A DNA stretch of 64,000 nucleotides from Mycobacterium montefiorense (GTDB lineage Bacteria; Actinomycetota; Actinomycetes; Mycobacteriales; Mycobacteriaceae): positions 1 to 64,000 of the forward strand of contig NZ_BFCH01000017.1 of the NCBI RefSeq assembly GCF_003112775.1, given 5' to 3'. The stretch's first letter is position 1. Each line of letters opens with the position of its first letter. The notes below the pieces were generated by a model. That model worked only from the letters and a program-made list of their open reading frames with translations. It was not told the DNA's origin and ran no database searches. A program made the position numbers and the translations under genes. This document shows, piece after piece, positions 18,352 through 26,850 of this stretch.

Positions 18352-20914
18352 CGAAGGGCGCCACGATCAGTCGTCCGACGACCCGAATGGGCCCGCGACT
18401 GAGCGTATGGGCAAGGAAGCTAACCCCGATCGTCCGGACGATTCCGACCGTCCGGCGCACCGCGCCGACGCCGGGACGCGGCGCCGGGTTCCTCCCGACG
18501 ACCGGCTGACGACGATCCTGCCGCCGGTCGTCGATGATCGGGCTCCTCGGCAGTCCGATCCCATCGACCAGGTCAGGGCGGCGCTGGACGGCCCGGTGGC
18601 CAAGCCCCGGGACGCGATCGAAGAAGTGAAGGCCGCCCTCGATGGCCGCCCCGCCCCGCCGCGGCGCGACCGCACGCTCTCGGGTCAGCCGCCCGACGGA
18701 CCCCCGCCGCCACCGCGACGGGCCGGCGCGGCGGGCGGCTCCGATGTGCCGAGCCACCGGGCTCCCGCACCGGCGGTGGACTGGAGCTGGGTCGAGCAGA
18801 TCAACTGGCGGTGGGTGCGGCGCGCGGCCTACCTCACCGCGGCCGTGCTGATCCTGTTGCCGATCGTCACGTTCACGATGGCGTATTTCATCGTCGACAT
18901 TCCCAAGCCCGGAAACATCCGCACCAACCAGGTCTCGACCATCCTGGCCAGCGACGGTTCGGAGATCGCGAGAATCGTTCCGCCCGAGGGCAATCGGATT
19001 GACGTCAACATCAGCCAGGTACCGGTGCACGTCCGCCAGGCCGTAATCGCCGCCGAGGACCGAAACTTCTATTCAAACCCGGGCTTCGACTTCAGCGGGT
19101 TTGCGCGTGCCGTGCAGAACAACTTGTTCGGCAACGGCGATCTGCAGGGCGGGTCGACGATCACTCAGCAATACGTGAAGAACGCGCTCGTCGGCTCCGC
19201 GCAGCACGGGTTCGCCGGCCTGCTGCGCAAGTCCAAGGAACTCGTCATCGCCACCAAGATGTCGGGGGAGTGGTCCAAAGACGAAGTGCTGCAGGCCTAC
19301 CTGAACATCATCTACTTCGGGCGCGGTGCCTACGGGATTTCGGCGGCGTCCAAGGCCTACTTCGACAAGCCCGTCGACCAGCTGAGCGTCTCCGAGGGCG
19401 CGCTCTTGGCGGCGCTGATTCGCCGGCCGTCCTCGCTGGACCCCGCCGTGGATCCCAAGGGCGCCGAGGCCCGCTGGAACTGGGTGCTCGATGGGATGGT
19501 CGAAACCAAGGCCTTGTCGGCGAACGATCGTGCGGCACAAACATTTCCCCAGACCGTCCCGCCCGACCAGGCCCGGGCGCAGAACCAGACCACCGGCCCC
19601 AATGGCCTGATCCAGCGTCAGGTCACCAAAGAACTGATGGAACTGTTCAACATCGACGAGCAGACCCTGAACACCCAGGGCCTGCAGATCACCACCACGA
19701 TCGATCCGAAGGCCCAGCAGGCCGCCGAGAAGGCGGTGTCGAAATACCTTGACGGGCAAGACCCCGACATGCGCTCGGCGGTGGTGTCCATCGACCCGCA
19801 TAACGGCGCCGTCCGCGCTTACTACGGCGGCTCGGACGCCAACGGCTTCGACTTCGCTCAGGCCGGGCTGCAGACCGGATCGTCGTTCAAGGTGTTCGCG
19901 TTGATTGCCGCACTCGAGCAGAACATCGGCCTGGGCTTCCAGGTCGACAGCTCGCCGCTGACCGTCGACGGCATCAAAATCACCAACGTCGACGGTGAGA
20001 ACTGTGGCACCTGCAATATCGCCGAGGCGCTCAAGATGTCGCTGAACACCGCCTACTACCGGCTGATGCTCAAGCTCAAGAACGGACCCCAGGCGGTCGC
20101 CGACGCCGCGTTCCAGGCCGGCATCGCCAAGAGTTTCGCCGGTGTTCCGCACACGCTGTCCGAGGATGGCAAGGGCGGGCCGCCCAACAACGGAATTGTG
20201 CTGGGCCAGTATCAAACTCGGCCGGTCGACATGGCCTCGGCGTACGCCACGCTGGCCGCTTCGGGCGTCTACCATCCGCCGCATCTGGTGCAAAAGGTCG
20301 TCAACGCCGACGGCCAAGTGCTTTTCGACGCCGGCAACTCCGACAAGGGCGCCGACCAACGCATCGACAAGGCGGTCGCCGACAACACCACCGCCGCCAT
20401 GCAGCCGATCGCCTCCTATTCGCGGGGCCACAACTTGGCGGGTGGCCGGGCATCGGCGGCCAAGACCGGCACGGTGCAGCTGGGCGACACCCAAGCCAAC
20501 AAGGACGCGTGGATGGTCGGCTACACCCCGTCATTGTCGACGGCGGTGTGGGTGGGGACCGTTCAGGACAATGTGCCTCTGGTAACCGCTTCGGGCGCAG
20601 AGGTTTACGGCTCGGGCCTGCCATCCGATATTTGGAAGTCGACGATGGACGGCGCGCTGAAGGGCACCTCCAACGAAACCTTCCCCAAGCCGACCGAGAT
20701 CGGCGGCTACGCGGGTGTACCCGTACCGCCACCGCCGCCACCGCCGCCGTCGGAGACCGTCATCCAGCCGACAATCGAGGTGGCACCGGGCATCACCATC
20801 CCGGTCGGACCGCCCACCACGATCACCGTGGCACCGCCGGCCCCGCCGGGAGCGCCGCCGGGACAGTTCGGACCGCCGTCGCCGGCGCCGCCATTCGGGC
20901 AACCGCCACCGTGA
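18344..20914 (+). CDS. ponA1: Bifunctional penicillin-binding protein PonA1
   Basis: Class A PBP of about 856 aa that polymerises (GT51) and crosslinks (transpeptidase) peptidoglycan. A Pro/Arg-rich cytoplasmic arm of about 160 residues precedes one membrane helix (about 163-185). The GT51 domain has EDRNFYSNPGFD (catalytic Glu near 237) and GGSTITQQYVKN. The transpeptidase has SxxK in GSSFKVF (Ser near 513), SLN in KMSLNTAYY and KTGT in AAKTGTVQL. The tail is Pro-rich (PPPPPPPPS and following), as in M. tuberculosis PonA1. TTG 18344 (LNNEGRHDQSS) aligns with the M. tuberculosis MNSDGRHHQSS start; ATG 18407 is the fallback. Confidence 0.95.
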   Translation: MNNEGRHDQSSDDPNGPATERMGKEANPDRPDDSDRPAHRADAGTRRRVPPDDRLTTILPPVVDDRAPRQSDPIDQVRAALDGPVAKPRDAIEEVKAALDGRPAPPRRDRTLSGQPPDGPPPPPRRAGAAGGSDVPSHRAPAPAVDWSWVEQINWRWVRRAAYLTAAVLILLPIVTFTMAYFIVDIPKPGNIRTNQVSTILASDGSEIARIVPPEGNRIDVNISQVPVHVRQAVIAAEDRNFYSNPGFDFSGFARAVQNNLFGNGDLQGGSTITQQYVKNALVGSAQHGFAGLLRKSKELVIATKMSGEWSKDEVLQAYLNIIYFGRGAYGISAASKAYFDKPVDQLSVSEGALLAALIRRPSSLDPAVDPKGAEARWNWVLDGMVETKALSANDRAAQTFPQTVPPDQARAQNQTTGPNGLIQRQVTKELMELFNIDEQTLNTQGLQITTTIDPKAQQAAEKAVSKYLDGQDPDMRSAVVSIDPHNGAVRAYYGGSDANGFDFAQAGLQTGSSFKVFALIAALEQNIGLGFQVDSSPLTVDGIKITNVDGENCGTCNIAEALKMSLNTAYYRLMLKLKNGPQAVADAAFQAGIAKSFAGVPHTLSEDGKGGPPNNGIVLGQYQTRPVDMASAYATLAASGVYHPPHLVQKVVNADGQVLFDAGNSDKGADQRIDKAVADNTTAAMQPIASYSRGHNLAGGRASAAKTGTVQLGDTQANKDAWMVGYTPSLSTAVWVGTVQDNVPLVTASGAEVYGSGLPSDIWKSTMDGALKGTSNETFPKPTEIGGYAGVPVPPPPPPPPSETVIQPTIEVAPGITIPVGPPTTITVAPPAPPGAPPGQFGPPSPAPPFGQPPP

Positions 20915-22569
20915 CCGGCGCTGGGGAAGACAGCGCCACCATTTCCCCGCGGCCGCTGGCCGACGATCTGCGCAGCGCGGACAACCGCGATTGCCCCAGC
21001 CACACCGACTCTTTGGGCGCTGCGTTCGCCGATGCCATCGGCGGTCCGGTGGGCCGGCACGCGCTGATCGGCCGCGCCCGGTGGATGACGCCGGTGCGGG
21101 TGATGTTCATGATCGCCCTGGTGTTTATGGCGCTGGGCTGGTCGACCAAGGCGGCGTGTCTGCAGAGCAGCGGTACCGGAACCGGGGACCAGCGCGTCGC
21201 CAACTGGGACAACCAGCGAGCCTACTACGAGTTGTGCTACTCGGACACGGTGCCGCTGTATGGCGCGGAGTTGTTGAACCAGGGCAGGTTTCCGTACAAG
21301 TCGAGCTGGGTCGAGACCGATTCCAGCGGTGCCGCGCAGACCCGTTACGACGGCAAGCCCGCGGTGCGCTACATGGAGTATCCGGTGCTGACCGGGGTCT
21401 ACCAGTACGTGTCGATGGCCCTGGCCAAGACCTACACCGCAATGAGCAAGCTGGCGGCGCTGCCGGTGATCGCGGAGGTGGTGATGTTCTTCGACATCGC
21501 CGCGTTCGGGCTGGCGCTGGCCTGGCTGGCGACCGTGTGGGCGACGGCGGGCCTGGCCGGCCGCCGCATCTGGGACGCGGCGCTGGTGGCCGCCTCGCCG
21601 CTGCTGATCTTTCAGATATTCACCAATTTCGATGCGCTCGCAACGGGATTCGCGATGGGCGGGTTGCTGGCCTGGGCGCGGCGTAAACCGGTGCTGGCCG
21701 GTGTGCTGATCGGTTTGGGCGCCGCGGCCAAGCTGTATCCGCTGCTGTTCCTGGGTCCGATGCTGGTGCTGGGTATCCGGACGGGCCGCCTGGGTGCGCT
21801 GGTCCGTACGGCGGGGGCCGCCGTGCTGACCTGGGTGCTGGTGAATTTGCCTGTGCTGGTGCTCTTTCCGAGGGGATGGTCGGAGTTCTTCCGGCTCAAC
21901 GCCCGCCGCGGCGACGACATGGACTCGGTGTACAACGTCATCAAGTCGTTCACCGGCTGGAACGGCTTCGATCCGAAACTAGGCTTCTGGGAGCCGCCCA
22001 CGGTACTCAACGCCGTCGTTGCGGCGTTGTTCGTCGCATGTTGTGCGGCAATCGCTTACATCGCTTTCACCGCGCCGCAGCGGCCCCGATTGACGCAGCT
22101 GTTGTTTCTGGTCGTCGCCGCGTTCCTGTTGACTAACAAGGTGTGGAGCCCGCAGTTCTCGCTGTGGTTGGTGCCGCTGGCGGTGCTGGCATTGCCGCAT
22201 CGACGGGTGCTGCTGGCGTGGATGACGATCGACGCGCTGGTCTGGGTGCCGCGGATGTACTACCTGTACGGCAACCCGAATCGTTCGCTACCTGAACAGT
22301 TTTTCACCACGACGGTGTTGCTGCGCGACATCGCGGTCGTTGCGCTATGCGCGCTGGTGATCCGCCAGATCTACCGGCCCGACGAAGATCTGGTGCACTG
22401 GGACGGTCGCGTGGACGATCCGGCGGGCGGGCCGTTCGACCGCGCCCCCGACGCGCCGCCGCGATGGCTGCCCGACTGGCTGCGTCCGGCCCGGTCGCGA
22501 CGGCAGGTAAGGCCGGCGCTCCCACGCGACACCGACATTGAACTCGAGACGGCAACAAGGCAGGCGTAA
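20911..22569 (+). CDS. GT87-like polytopic membrane glycosyltransferase (Rv0051 type)
   Basis: A 552-aa integral membrane protein with about ten hydrophobic helices between residues 60 and 500 and a charged C-terminal tail. It resembles the actinobacterial GT87/DUF2029 family, polyprenyl-phosphate-mannose dependent mannosyltransferases. An early extracytoplasmic stretch (ANWDNQRAYYELCYSDTVPLYG) and the KLYPLLFLGP motif fit that family. The GTG overlaps the ponA1 stop (GTGA), so it is coupled to cell-wall synthesis as in M. tuberculosis. The exact acceptor is unknown. Confidence 0.85.
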   Translation: MTGAGEDSATISPRPLADDLRSADNRDCPSHTDSLGAAFADAIGGPVGRHALIGRARWMTPVRVMFMIALVFMALGWSTKAACLQSSGTGTGDQRVANWDNQRAYYELCYSDTVPLYGAELLNQGRFPYKSSWVETDSSGAAQTRYDGKPAVRYMEYPVLTGVYQYVSMALAKTYTAMSKLAALPVIAEVVMFFDIAAFGLALAWLATVWATAGLAGRRIWDAALVAASPLLIFQIFTNFDALATGFAMGGLLAWARRKPVLAGVLIGLGAAAKLYPLLFLGPMLVLGIRTGRLGALVRTAGAAVLTWVLVNLPVLVLFPRGWSEFFRLNARRGDDMDSVYNVIKSFTGWNGFDPKLGFWEPPTVLNAVVAALFVACCAAIAYIAFTAPQRPRLTQLLFLVVAAFLLTNKVWSPQFSLWLVPLAVLALPHRRVLLAWMTIDALVWVPRMYYLYGNPNRSLPEQFFTTTVLLRDIAVVALCALVIRQIYRPDEDLVHWDGRVDDPAGGPFDRAPDAPPRWLPDWLRPARSRRQVRPALPRDTDIELETATRQA

Positions 22570-23208
22570 ATGCTGGTCGCAATCCCGTTATTCCCACGCT
22601 TCACCGCACTCGATGCCATTGGGCCTTACGAAGCGCTGCAACGCATTCCGTCGATCGATGTGACATTCGTCGGGCACCGCCGCGGTGAGGTACGCACGGA
22701 CAACGGCATGCTCGGCGTCGCCTGCGACGCCAGCTTCGACGAGATCAGCGCCCCCGACGTGGTGGTGGTGCCCGGCGGCATCGGCACACGTCGGCTGCTT
22801 CACGATGAGCCGATCCGGGGCTGGCTAAAAGCGGTACACCCGACCACGACATTCACCACCTCGGTGTGTACGGGTGCGCTGTTGCTCGCAGCCGCGGGAT
22901 TGCTCGACGGGCTGACCGCGACCACGCATTGGCGGGCCGTGGATCTGCTCAACGAGATGGGTGCACGCTACGTGCCCGATCGGGTCGTCGAGCATCTACC
23001 TGAGCGCATCATCACCGCCGCGGGGGTGTCCAGCGGCATTGACATGGGCTTGCGGCTGGCCGAGCTTCTCGTCGACCGGGTGGCCGCGCAGGCCGCTCAG
23101 TTGCTGATCGAATACGACCCACAGCCGCCGTTCGACTCCGGTGCGCTCGCCAAGGCCGACGAGGCGACCAAGGCCCGCGCCGAGGAATACCAGCGCCACC
23201 GGCAGTAA
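22570..23208 (+). CDS. DJ-1/PfpI family protein (Rv0052 type)
   Basis: A 212-aa class I glutamine amidotransferase-like protein starting at the base after the upstream stop. The nucleophile elbow is TTSVCTGALLLAAAGLLDG (Cys near residue 99), followed by TTHW (His) about 20 residues on, as in the DJ-1/PfpI and isonitrile hydratase-like groups. It could be a deglycase, hydratase or stress protein; the sequence does not decide. It is the last gene of the ponA1 run and directly precedes the phn operon region. Confidence 0.88.
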   Translation: MLVAIPLFPRFTALDAIGPYEALQRIPSIDVTFVGHRRGEVRTDNGMLGVACDASFDEISAPDVVVVPGGIGTRRLLHDEPIRGWLKAVHPTTTFTTSVCTGALLLAAAGLLDGLTATTHWRAVDLLNEMGARYVPDRVVEHLPERIITAAGVSSGIDMGLRLAELLVDRVAAQAAQLLIEYDPQPPFDSGALAKADEATKARAEEYQRHRQ

Positions 23209-23274
23209 TCCACGCCACACACTTCGGCGCTCGTGCGGTCGAGTGGTGCTACTTCACAACCGAAGTTCGTCCCC

Positions 23275-23283
23275 TGGTAACCA
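23275..23283. promoter_or_regulatory. Candidate PhnF operator upstream of phnD
   Basis: TGGTAACCA, an inverted repeat (TGGT/ACCA), lies 80 bases before phnD and is followed by a related TTTGGTCC. M. smegmatis PhnF is known to bind a TGGT...ACCA-type palindrome upstream of phnDCE. The match in half-sites is suggestive only. Confidence 0.35.
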
Positions 23284-23363
23284 TTTGGTCCCCTCGCCTG
23301 CACCGCCCTTCAGAAGCATCTGGACGACTGCTCTGCTGCTGCTTGGCGAAAAGGAGAATCCGG

Positions 23364-24326
23364 ATGCTAGCTCGCCCTCGAGGCTCCCTCGGCTTGGCCG
23401 CGATCGCGGTGCTGGCGACGGTGTTGCTGGCGGCGTGTGGTCAAAGCGCCAGCGCGGGCCGAAGCGGCGGTGGGCCCGGCGGCCGCAACCCCGGCGAACT
23501 GGTCTTCGCCGCCGTCCCGTCAGAGAACGCGCAGAGCCTGCAACAGGCCTACCAGCCGCTGATCACGTTGCTGCAGAAGGCAACGGGCAAGACGATCCGG
23601 TTCCAAAGTGCCACTAGTTACTCGTCGGCCATCGAGGCGCAGCGCGCCGACAAGGCCGACTTCGTCCAGTACGGCCCGTTCTCGTTGGTCACCGCGCAGA
23701 ACAGCGGGGTCAAGGTCACCCCGATCGCCGCGGAGACGGTTGCCAAGGGCACCCCTCCCGGTTACCACTCCTACGGCATCACGCGGCCCGGTACCGGTAT
23801 CAACAGCATCGCCGACTTCAGGGGCAAGAAGATCTGCTTCGTCGACCTGAACTCGACGTCGGGCTACCTGTACCCGTCGTCGGCGTTGATCAACGCGGGC
23901 ATTGACCCGAACAAGGATGTCACCCAGGTGATTTCCGGTGGTCACGACGCGTCGGCCCTGTCGGTGCTCAACGGCCAGTGCGACGCCGGCTTTGCTCAGG
24001 AAAGCATGATCGACACAACGTTGCCGGGTAAGGGCCAGCTCAAGCCGGGCCAGCTGAACGTGGTGTGGAAGTCCGATCTGATTCGCGGCTCGCCGATCGG
24101 GATCAGCGACGACCTTGCTCCCGACCTGAAGTCCAAGATCATCAACGCGTTCGGCAACGCCAATGTCGACTACATGAACGCCAATGGCATCTGCACCCCG
24201 GCGTGCGCGCACCTCGGTGAGGTCAACGGCTGGGGATATGCGACGGTGGACAACTCGTTCTACGACAGTGTTCGCAAGGTATGCCAAACGACCCACGCCA
24301 AGCAGTGCGCGGGACAGCAATCGTGA
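23364..24326 (+). CDS. phnD: Phosphonate ABC transporter substrate-binding lipoprotein PhnD
   Basis: A 320-aa binding protein for phosphonates (and perhaps phosphite or phosphate esters). The signal peptide ends in the lipobox LLAAC, so the mature protein is lipid-anchored outside the membrane. Family features are ELVFAAVPSENAQSLQQAYQPL, QYGPFSLVTA and the conserved CFVDLNSTSGYLYPSSALI region that binds the phosphonate group. AAGGAG sits eight bases before ATG 23364, which decides this start over 23343. It is the first gene of the phn operon; its stop overlaps the phnC GTG. Confidence 0.94.
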   Translation: MLARPRGSLGLAAIAVLATVLLAACGQSASAGRSGGGPGGRNPGELVFAAVPSENAQSLQQAYQPLITLLQKATGKTIRFQSATSYSSAIEAQRADKADFVQYGPFSLVTAQNSGVKVTPIAAETVAKGTPPGYHSYGITRPGTGINSIADFRGKKICFVDLNSTSGYLYPSSALINAGIDPNKDVTQVISGGHDASALSVLNGQCDAGFAQESMIDTTLPGKGQLKPGQLNVVWKSDLIRGSPIGISDDLAPDLKSKIINAFGNANVDYMNANGICTPACAHLGEVNGWGYATVDNSFYDSVRKVCQTTHAKQCAGQQS

Positions 24327-25111
24327 CTGCGGATGAGGCGGTCCGATTACAGTGCGTGACAAAGCGTTTCGGACCCGAGATCCGAGCGCTCGACAATATC
24401 TCGCTGACGGTGGCGCCTGGCGAGATAGCTGTCCTGCTCGGGCTGTCAGGGTCGGGCAAATCCACCCTGCTGCACCACGTCGACGGTCTGCAGCGGCCAA
24501 CCGCCGGTACGGTCACCGTGCTGGGCACGGACGTGGGCGGTGCGTCGGGTGCCGAACTGCGCCGTCTGCGCCGCCGGGTCGGCTTCGTGTTCCAGCACTT
24601 CCACCTGGTCGGCAGCCTCAGCGTGCTGGAGAACGTATGCACCGGCGCGTTGGGCCGGCTGCGCTGGCCCCGGCTCGGACTCTTCAGTTACCCCCGGGAC
24701 ACGCGCCGCGAGGCGCTGGGCCATCTGGATCGGGTTGGCTTGCTGGACCGTGCTTTTCAACGTGCGGACACGCTCTCCGGCGGCCAGCAACAGCGGGTCG
24801 CGGTGGCTCGTGCGCTGATGCAGCGCCCGGAGATCCTGCTCGCCGACGAGCCGGTGGCGTCGCTCGATCCGGAGTCGGCCGCCCAGGTGATGCAGCTGAT
24901 CCGGGAGATCAGCACCGAGGAGCGACTCACCGTGCTGTGCAGCCTGCACCAGGTTGCACTCGCGCTGAACTGGGGCGACCGGGTGATCGGGCTGCGAGCC
25001 GGGCAGGTGGTGTTGGATCGGCCGGTGGCGGACCTCGACCACGACGATGCGATGGCGCTGTACGCCAACGTGAATGTGGACCCATTGCTCGTCGCCGGCG
25101 TCCCTGCGTGA
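24323..25111 (+). CDS. phnC: Phosphonate ABC transporter ATPase PhnC
   Basis: A 262-aa ABC ATPase, the same length as E. coli PhnC. Walker A is GLSGSGKSTL, the Q-loop VGFVFQHFHLVGSLSVLENV, the signature LSGGQQQRVAVARAL, Walker B EILLADEPVASLDPE, and the H-loop SLHQV, in which His is followed by Gln as in PhnC proteins. The extended LGRLRWPRLGLFSYP insert after the Q-loop is typical of PhnC. GTG 24323 overlaps the phnD stop (GTGA), and its own stop overlaps the phnE GTG. Confidence 0.95.
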   Translation: MTADEAVRLQCVTKRFGPEIRALDNISLTVAPGEIAVLLGLSGSGKSTLLHHVDGLQRPTAGTVTVLGTDVGGASGAELRRLRRRVGFVFQHFHLVGSLSVLENVCTGALGRLRWPRLGLFSYPRDTRREALGHLDRVGLLDRAFQRADTLSGGQQQRVAVARALMQRPEILLADEPVASLDPESAAQVMQLIREISTEERLTVLCSLHQVALALNWGDRVIGLRAGQVVLDRPVADLDHDDAMALYANVNVDPLLVAGVPA

Positions 25112-26754
25112 CCTCGTGCGTGACCACTGAAACCGTCCCGCAGACTCAGCGCACACTGCGGCCGCCGCGGCCCAAGAGCACGGCGGCCTGGCTGGCCATC
25201 GCAGTCTTGGCGCTGGTCGGTTGCTGGGCTGTTGCCGACTTGCGGATCAATGCCGCGACCTTCCTCGAGGGCGCCTGTAACGCGGTGGATTTCGCGGGAC
25301 GCATGCTGCCGCTGGACTTCCCGCCCGTTGGCGAGCTGTTGCAGCTGTGCGGTCAGACGCTCGCGATCGTCATATCGGCAACGGTGTTATCCGTGCTGAT
25401 CAGTGTTCCGCTGGCGATCCTGGCCGCGGCCAACACCACACCCGGTATCGGGGCCCGGTTCGGTGCGCGCACCCTGATCGTGATGGTTCGGGCGATCCCC
25501 GATGTGGTGATGGCCATCGTGTTCTTCCGGATCTTCGGGCTCGGCGCGATGACCGGCGTGCTGGCGATGGGCCTGCATTCGGTGGGAATGGTCGCCAAGC
25601 TCTATGCCGACGCGATCGAGCACATCGACGAGGGGCCCCGGGCGGCGATTCGCGCCAGCGGCGCGGGTGCGGGGCAGCAGCTGATGTCGGGCGTGCTGCC
25701 GCAAGTGCTGCCGGCGTTCGTGGCGACCGCACTGCACCGCCTCGACATCAATCTGCGGATCTCGGTGCTGCTGGGTTTCGTCGGTGTCAACGGCCTTGGC
25801 TACGCGATAGCCACTGCATTCAAGCAATTGGACTACCGGCGCGGGATGGCGCTGGCCGCAGTCGTTCTCGTGCTGTGCATCCTGGTCGAGCTGATGTCGG
25901 GAGCAGTCCGGCGGGCGTTGCTGCACAACACCGACGGGCGATCGGCGCGCGGTGCGCCGCTACACACCGGCGATCAGGTCAGCCCGCCCTGGACGGCCCC
26001 GCGGTTGCGCCGCGCCGGGTACGGCGCGCTGACCGTGCTGGTGATGCTGATGGCCGCGGCGGGCGCGGACCTCAACCCGATCCACTTCCTGGATTCATTG
26101 CAAAGTATCGGTAGGAATGCCGGACTGTTCTGGCCGCCGGACACCGCGGGCATCTTCGGAAAGCTGTGGTCCGATCTGTGGGTGACGGTCAAGATCGCGC
26201 TGGGTGCCACGTTGATCGGCGCTGTGCTGGCATTGCCCATCGGCTGCCTGGCTGCCCGCAATGTCGCACCGAATCCCCATGTTGCCCAGATGTTCCGGAT
26301 CTTCGTGGTGGTGATTCGCGGCATCCCGGAATTGGTGCTGGCAGTGGTATTCGTGGTGATCACCGGGCTCGGTGCGGTAGCGGGCACGCTGGCATTGACC
26401 GTTGGCAGCATCGGGCTGCTGGGCAAACTGGTAGCCGATTCGCTGGAAGAAATCGATCCGGGTCCTCAGCAGGCCATCCGCGCGACGGGCGCGGGTCGCT
26501 GGCAGGTGTTCGCCGCCGGAACACTGCCGCAGGCCGCACCAAGTTTCGTCGGGCACGTGCTCTACCAGCTCGATGTGAACATCCGCGCGGCTACCCTGCT
26601 CGGCATCGTCGGGGCCGGTGGCATCGGCTTCGATCTCCTCAGCGGTGCGCAGATCCTCGAATTCGGCTTGGTCACAACGATCTTGCTGATGGTGTTCGTC
26701 ACCGTGCTGGCGGTGGAAGCGCTGGCGGTATGGCTGCGACACGAGGTGAGCTGA
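25108..26754 (+). CDS. phnE: Fused phosphonate permease PhnE-PhnE
   Basis: A 548-aa membrane protein that contains two complete PhnE permeases in tandem. The N-half (about 1-270) and C-half (about 290-548) each have a hydrophobic lead, the VRAIPDVVMAIVFFRIFGLGAM / IRGIPELVLAVVFVVITGLGAV segment, the coupling-loop text AIRASGAGAGQQLMSGVLPQ / AIRATGAGRWQVFAAGTLPQ, and a GVNGLGYAI / GAGGIGFDL segment. Each half alone is PhnE sized (E. coli about 260 aa). The linker (about 255-290) is hydrophilic. GTG 25108 overlaps the phnC stop. The fusion would supply both membrane halves from one chain. Confidence 0.93.
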   Translation: MTSCVTTETVPQTQRTLRPPRPKSTAAWLAIAVLALVGCWAVADLRINAATFLEGACNAVDFAGRMLPLDFPPVGELLQLCGQTLAIVISATVLSVLISVPLAILAAANTTPGIGARFGARTLIVMVRAIPDVVMAIVFFRIFGLGAMTGVLAMGLHSVGMVAKLYADAIEHIDEGPRAAIRASGAGAGQQLMSGVLPQVLPAFVATALHRLDINLRISVLLGFVGVNGLGYAIATAFKQLDYRRGMALAAVVLVLCILVELMSGAVRRALLHNTDGRSARGAPLHTGDQVSPPWTAPRLRRAGYGALTVLVMLMAAAGADLNPIHFLDSLQSIGRNAGLFWPPDTAGIFGKLWSDLWVTVKIALGATLIGAVLALPIGCLAARNVAPNPHVAQMFRIFVVVIRGIPELVLAVVFVVITGLGAVAGTLALTVGSIGLLGKLVADSLEEIDPGPQQAIRATGAGRWQVFAAGTLPQAAPSFVGHVLYQLDVNIRAATLLGIVGAGGIGFDLLSGAQILEFGLVTTILLMVFVTVLAVEALAVWLRHEVS

Positions 26755-26798
26755 GCGGCGGTAACAAGTGTGCGGGATGTTCACCTGCAGGGGCGCCG

Positions 26799-26844
26799 AC
26801 GTTGGCCACGGCGAAGTTGTTCGGACAACCTTGCCAACCAACGT
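26799..26844. promoter_or_regulatory. Nested palindrome between phnE and phnF
   Basis: An outer inverted repeat (ACGTTGG at 26799-26805, CCAACGT at 26838-26844) encloses an inner one (GTTGT-TCGG-ACAAC at 26816-26829), with centres one base apart. It lies seven bases before the phnF GTG, at the only wide junction of the operon (96 bases). It may be a PhnF operator or an mRNA hairpin that sets phnF-phnM expression. Confidence 0.4.
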
Positions 26845-26850
26845 GGTGAC

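Noticed and set aside
19073..20494. 473-codon minus-strand frame inside ponA1
   Set aside because: Antisense shadow of conserved PBP domains; Val/Asp/Gly/Leu-rich composition typical of such shadows.
20700..20910. Pro-rich repeats in the ponA1 tail as a separate repeat element
   Set aside because: They are in-frame Pro codons of the usual PonA1 C-terminal tail.
23221..23266. ACTTCGG/CCGAAGT inverted repeat after the DJ-1 gene as a terminator
   Set aside because: The loop is about 32 bases and no T-run follows; too weak to call.
24352..25107. Extension of the PhnE frame back through phnC
   Set aside because: It is out of frame over the clear PhnC ATPase and is low-complexity; PhnE starts at the GTGA overlap at 25108.
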